Assembly: GCA_034620365.1 (NCBI GenBank) | Contig: JAQGEQ010000090.1 | Coordinates: forward strand, 310,001 to 374,000 | Length of the DNA: 64,000 bases | Source: Pegea sp. RAD2-039 | Lineage: Eukaryota > Chordata > Thaliacea > Salpida > Salpidae | Reading direction: 5' to 3' | Part shown: in pieces, positions 62,349-64,000 of the stretch | How positions within the stretch are numbered: the stretch's first letter is position 1 | Layout of the letters: each line of letters begins with the position of its first letter | Position numbers and translations under genes: made by a program | Notes under the pieces: model-generated | The model's database searches: none | What the model was told of the DNA's origin: nothing | Seen by the model: only the letters and a program-made list of their open reading frames with translations

Positions 62349-64000
62349 ATGAAATCTTTGCAGCCTTCTAGAAAAAGAAAAGAGCTTTGTAAAGATAAGT
62401 ATGAGACTTCATCTTTGTTTGACAGTTGTAGCTCAGACGATGAAATATCTTGCACTAAAAAAGTCAAAACCAACAACAATAACAACCAAAGTAGCTTCAC
62501 TCAAAGAAGAGCTGATAAAACTTACATAAACAAACAAAAATGCAGAGATACTGCTGCTGAAAAATTTGATGCTATATTTGGAAGCCATGAAACAAGAATC
62601 AGTCGGGTTAATAGTTTATCAAATAGATCTTCAAAGAAAACCTTAGATGATAAGATTTCATCTTCTGTATCAAGTAATTCTGCTTCTTGCTCTACTTCTC
62701 AAGAAGATTCTGAATGTTTTTCATCTTCTATCTACCAATTTGATGGGTTAAAACCAACTATGAAAACAGCAAGTTGTGCTTCTACATCAGGTCTTTCTGT
62801 TACCAATGTAACTGTTTCGAAAGTTGATGGTAAACTTTTTCTTAACATTGAAAGAAGAAGATCAAGAACAAGTAGTAAGAACCCTATGTTGTCTACAGAC
62901 AACGTTCAGAAAGTAACACAACCAGATGTCCCTTCTTTGAAATTAAATGAAATTTCCTCAAATGATAAGAGTGTAAGACCTGCTGATACAGTAAGTGGCA
63001 TATCATTTGAAATGATGCTTCTTGATTTTCATAAATGATATTTGGAAATATTTCATTTTAAAATTTGTCATGAAACTAAGTTGTAGCATGTTTAATTTTT
63101 CTGTAAAGTTTTTTTTTTACATTTTTTTTTTATGAAATGCAAATATTTCTATCATTATCTGTTTATTTATCAAAGTAAAATTGTTTTTGTTAGACATTTT
63201 TTTGTTGAAATTAAAACAAATATTAGATCCAAATTTGATATGTTCACAATTTGAAGAAAATTTGTTGAAACATTTCATAATGTAGTCATTAAGAAATATT
63301 AAGAAAATTTATTAAATAGAAATTATTTTTTAGACAATAATCCCCAAAAATACCTCTCCAAGCCTACCAACTTCTATTATCCATTCAAATGTAAAAACTT
63401 TAAACGGTTCAAAAAACAACACTAACAAAAAGTCGACATTGGTACCTTTAACTAAAGTGAGTGGTTCTAGATGAGAAGATCTGTTTTTTTATCCATATCT
63501 TCATCAGACACATAATGGAAGAGCTTGCTACAATCACAGACCTTGGATGAGCGAGTCTGAAGAGGTAGATCTTTATATTTCATAATCTTTTTCATCAATT
63601 TGATTATCTTCTTACCAAGGGTTCAAAACAACTTTTATGCAATTCAAAACCTACAACTAAAGTTGATATGAAGTCATCAGAAAACTCGAATAGAATAATT
63701 CAAACGGACACATTTTCACAAAGATCACATCAACACTCTTCAAATAAAATAATCATGCAACACACAGAGGTATAAGCTCAAAAAATCATGATAAAACTCA
63801 CTAACCACGTGGATACAGATTGTGACTTATGTACGGAATGTGAAAAACTTTCAAAATTGTTTTCAAGAAGGAGAAACCCAAGAGTTTGCAAATGAAGTTG
63901 ATTATCTAATCGAAGGTTTAACACATAGCAACCACTCTGCATCTGTCAAGTAACTCAATTACATTTCATCTGATCCTCATCTTCACCTACCTTTTTTACA
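62349..64000 (+). CDS. WAPL: WAPL-like cohesin release factor (5' part, runs off window)
   Basis: Five exons are seen (62349-62990, 63334-63456, 63508-63564, 63620-63769, 63819-63949), encoding about 367 residues before the window ends. The first 320 residues are a disordered, Ser-, Lys- and Asn-rich region, as in the long unstructured N-terminus of WAPL. FDAIFGS near residue 70 recalls the early FDEVFS motif. The fifth exon starts the conserved WAPL domain: IVTYVRNVKNFQNCFQ, then GETQEFANEVDYLIEGL, matching the family pattern V..VK.F......GE.QEF.D.(V/I)EYL..GL. WAPL opens the SMC3-RAD21 gate with PDS5 and unloads cohesin from chromatin (established knowledge). The donor after SVK is in phase 2, and later exons lie outside. 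The true start could be in an earlier exon, because an acceptor-like site lies 15 bases before the ATG. No FGF motif for PDS5 binding was noticed. Confidence 0.8.

Overview
This is strongly AT-rich nuclear DNA from an invertebrate animal. It holds spliced genes with GT..AG introns, many of only about 45-60 bp, separated by long AT-rich spacers with a few SINE and LINE fragments. The troponin C is of the chordate-type (four complete EF-hand loops and an N-lobe ending GQNPT). Together with the compact introns, the universal stress protein and several intronless genes, this makes a tunicate or related deuterostome my best guess. The species is not fixed by the sequence.

Layout. 0.9-4.5 kb (- strand): a nine-exon effector-type caspase, with intronless ZPR1 just upstream. 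7.9-8.9 kb (+): a secreted Ly6/uPAR-domain protein. 12.5-13.8 kb (-): an LHFPL2-like tetraspan. 17.5 kb: a tRNA-Val-derived SINE. 18.1-21.6 kb (-): COP9 signalosome subunit 6, with intronless ALKBH8 171 bp upstream. 24.6-26.3 kb (-): a CYP4-like cytochrome P450. 27.5-29.4 kb (-): a decayed, 5'-truncated LINE. 30.1-31.0 kb (+): a universal stress protein. 33.9-34.5 kb (+): a second reverse-transcriptase relic. 35.2-37.5 kb (-): troponin C. 38.4 kb: a second SINE. 40.4-41.1 kb (+): a degenerate EF-hand protein. 41.5-43.4 kb (-): an unrecognised coiled-coil protein. 43.8-52.1 kb (+): a recent tandem duplication carrying two NAF1 genes. 53.2-55.0 kb (+): mitochondrial enoyl-CoA hydratase ECHS1. 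55.5 kb: a third SINE. 57.1-57.6 kb (+): cytochrome c. 62.3 kb to the window end (+): the 5' part of a WAPL cohesin-release factor.

Exon models were built by hand from reading frame, splice-site and family similarity. In every complete multi-exon model the intron phases match and the coding length is a multiple of three. The genes are unrelated housekeeping and tissue genes, and I see no single pathway cluster. The most unusual structure is the NAF1 pair: two near-identical units that share flanks and untranslated regions. They differ by a swapped block of about 50-57 codons near the N-terminus and by a 15-bp coding minisatellite present 35 times in one copy and 8 times in the other.
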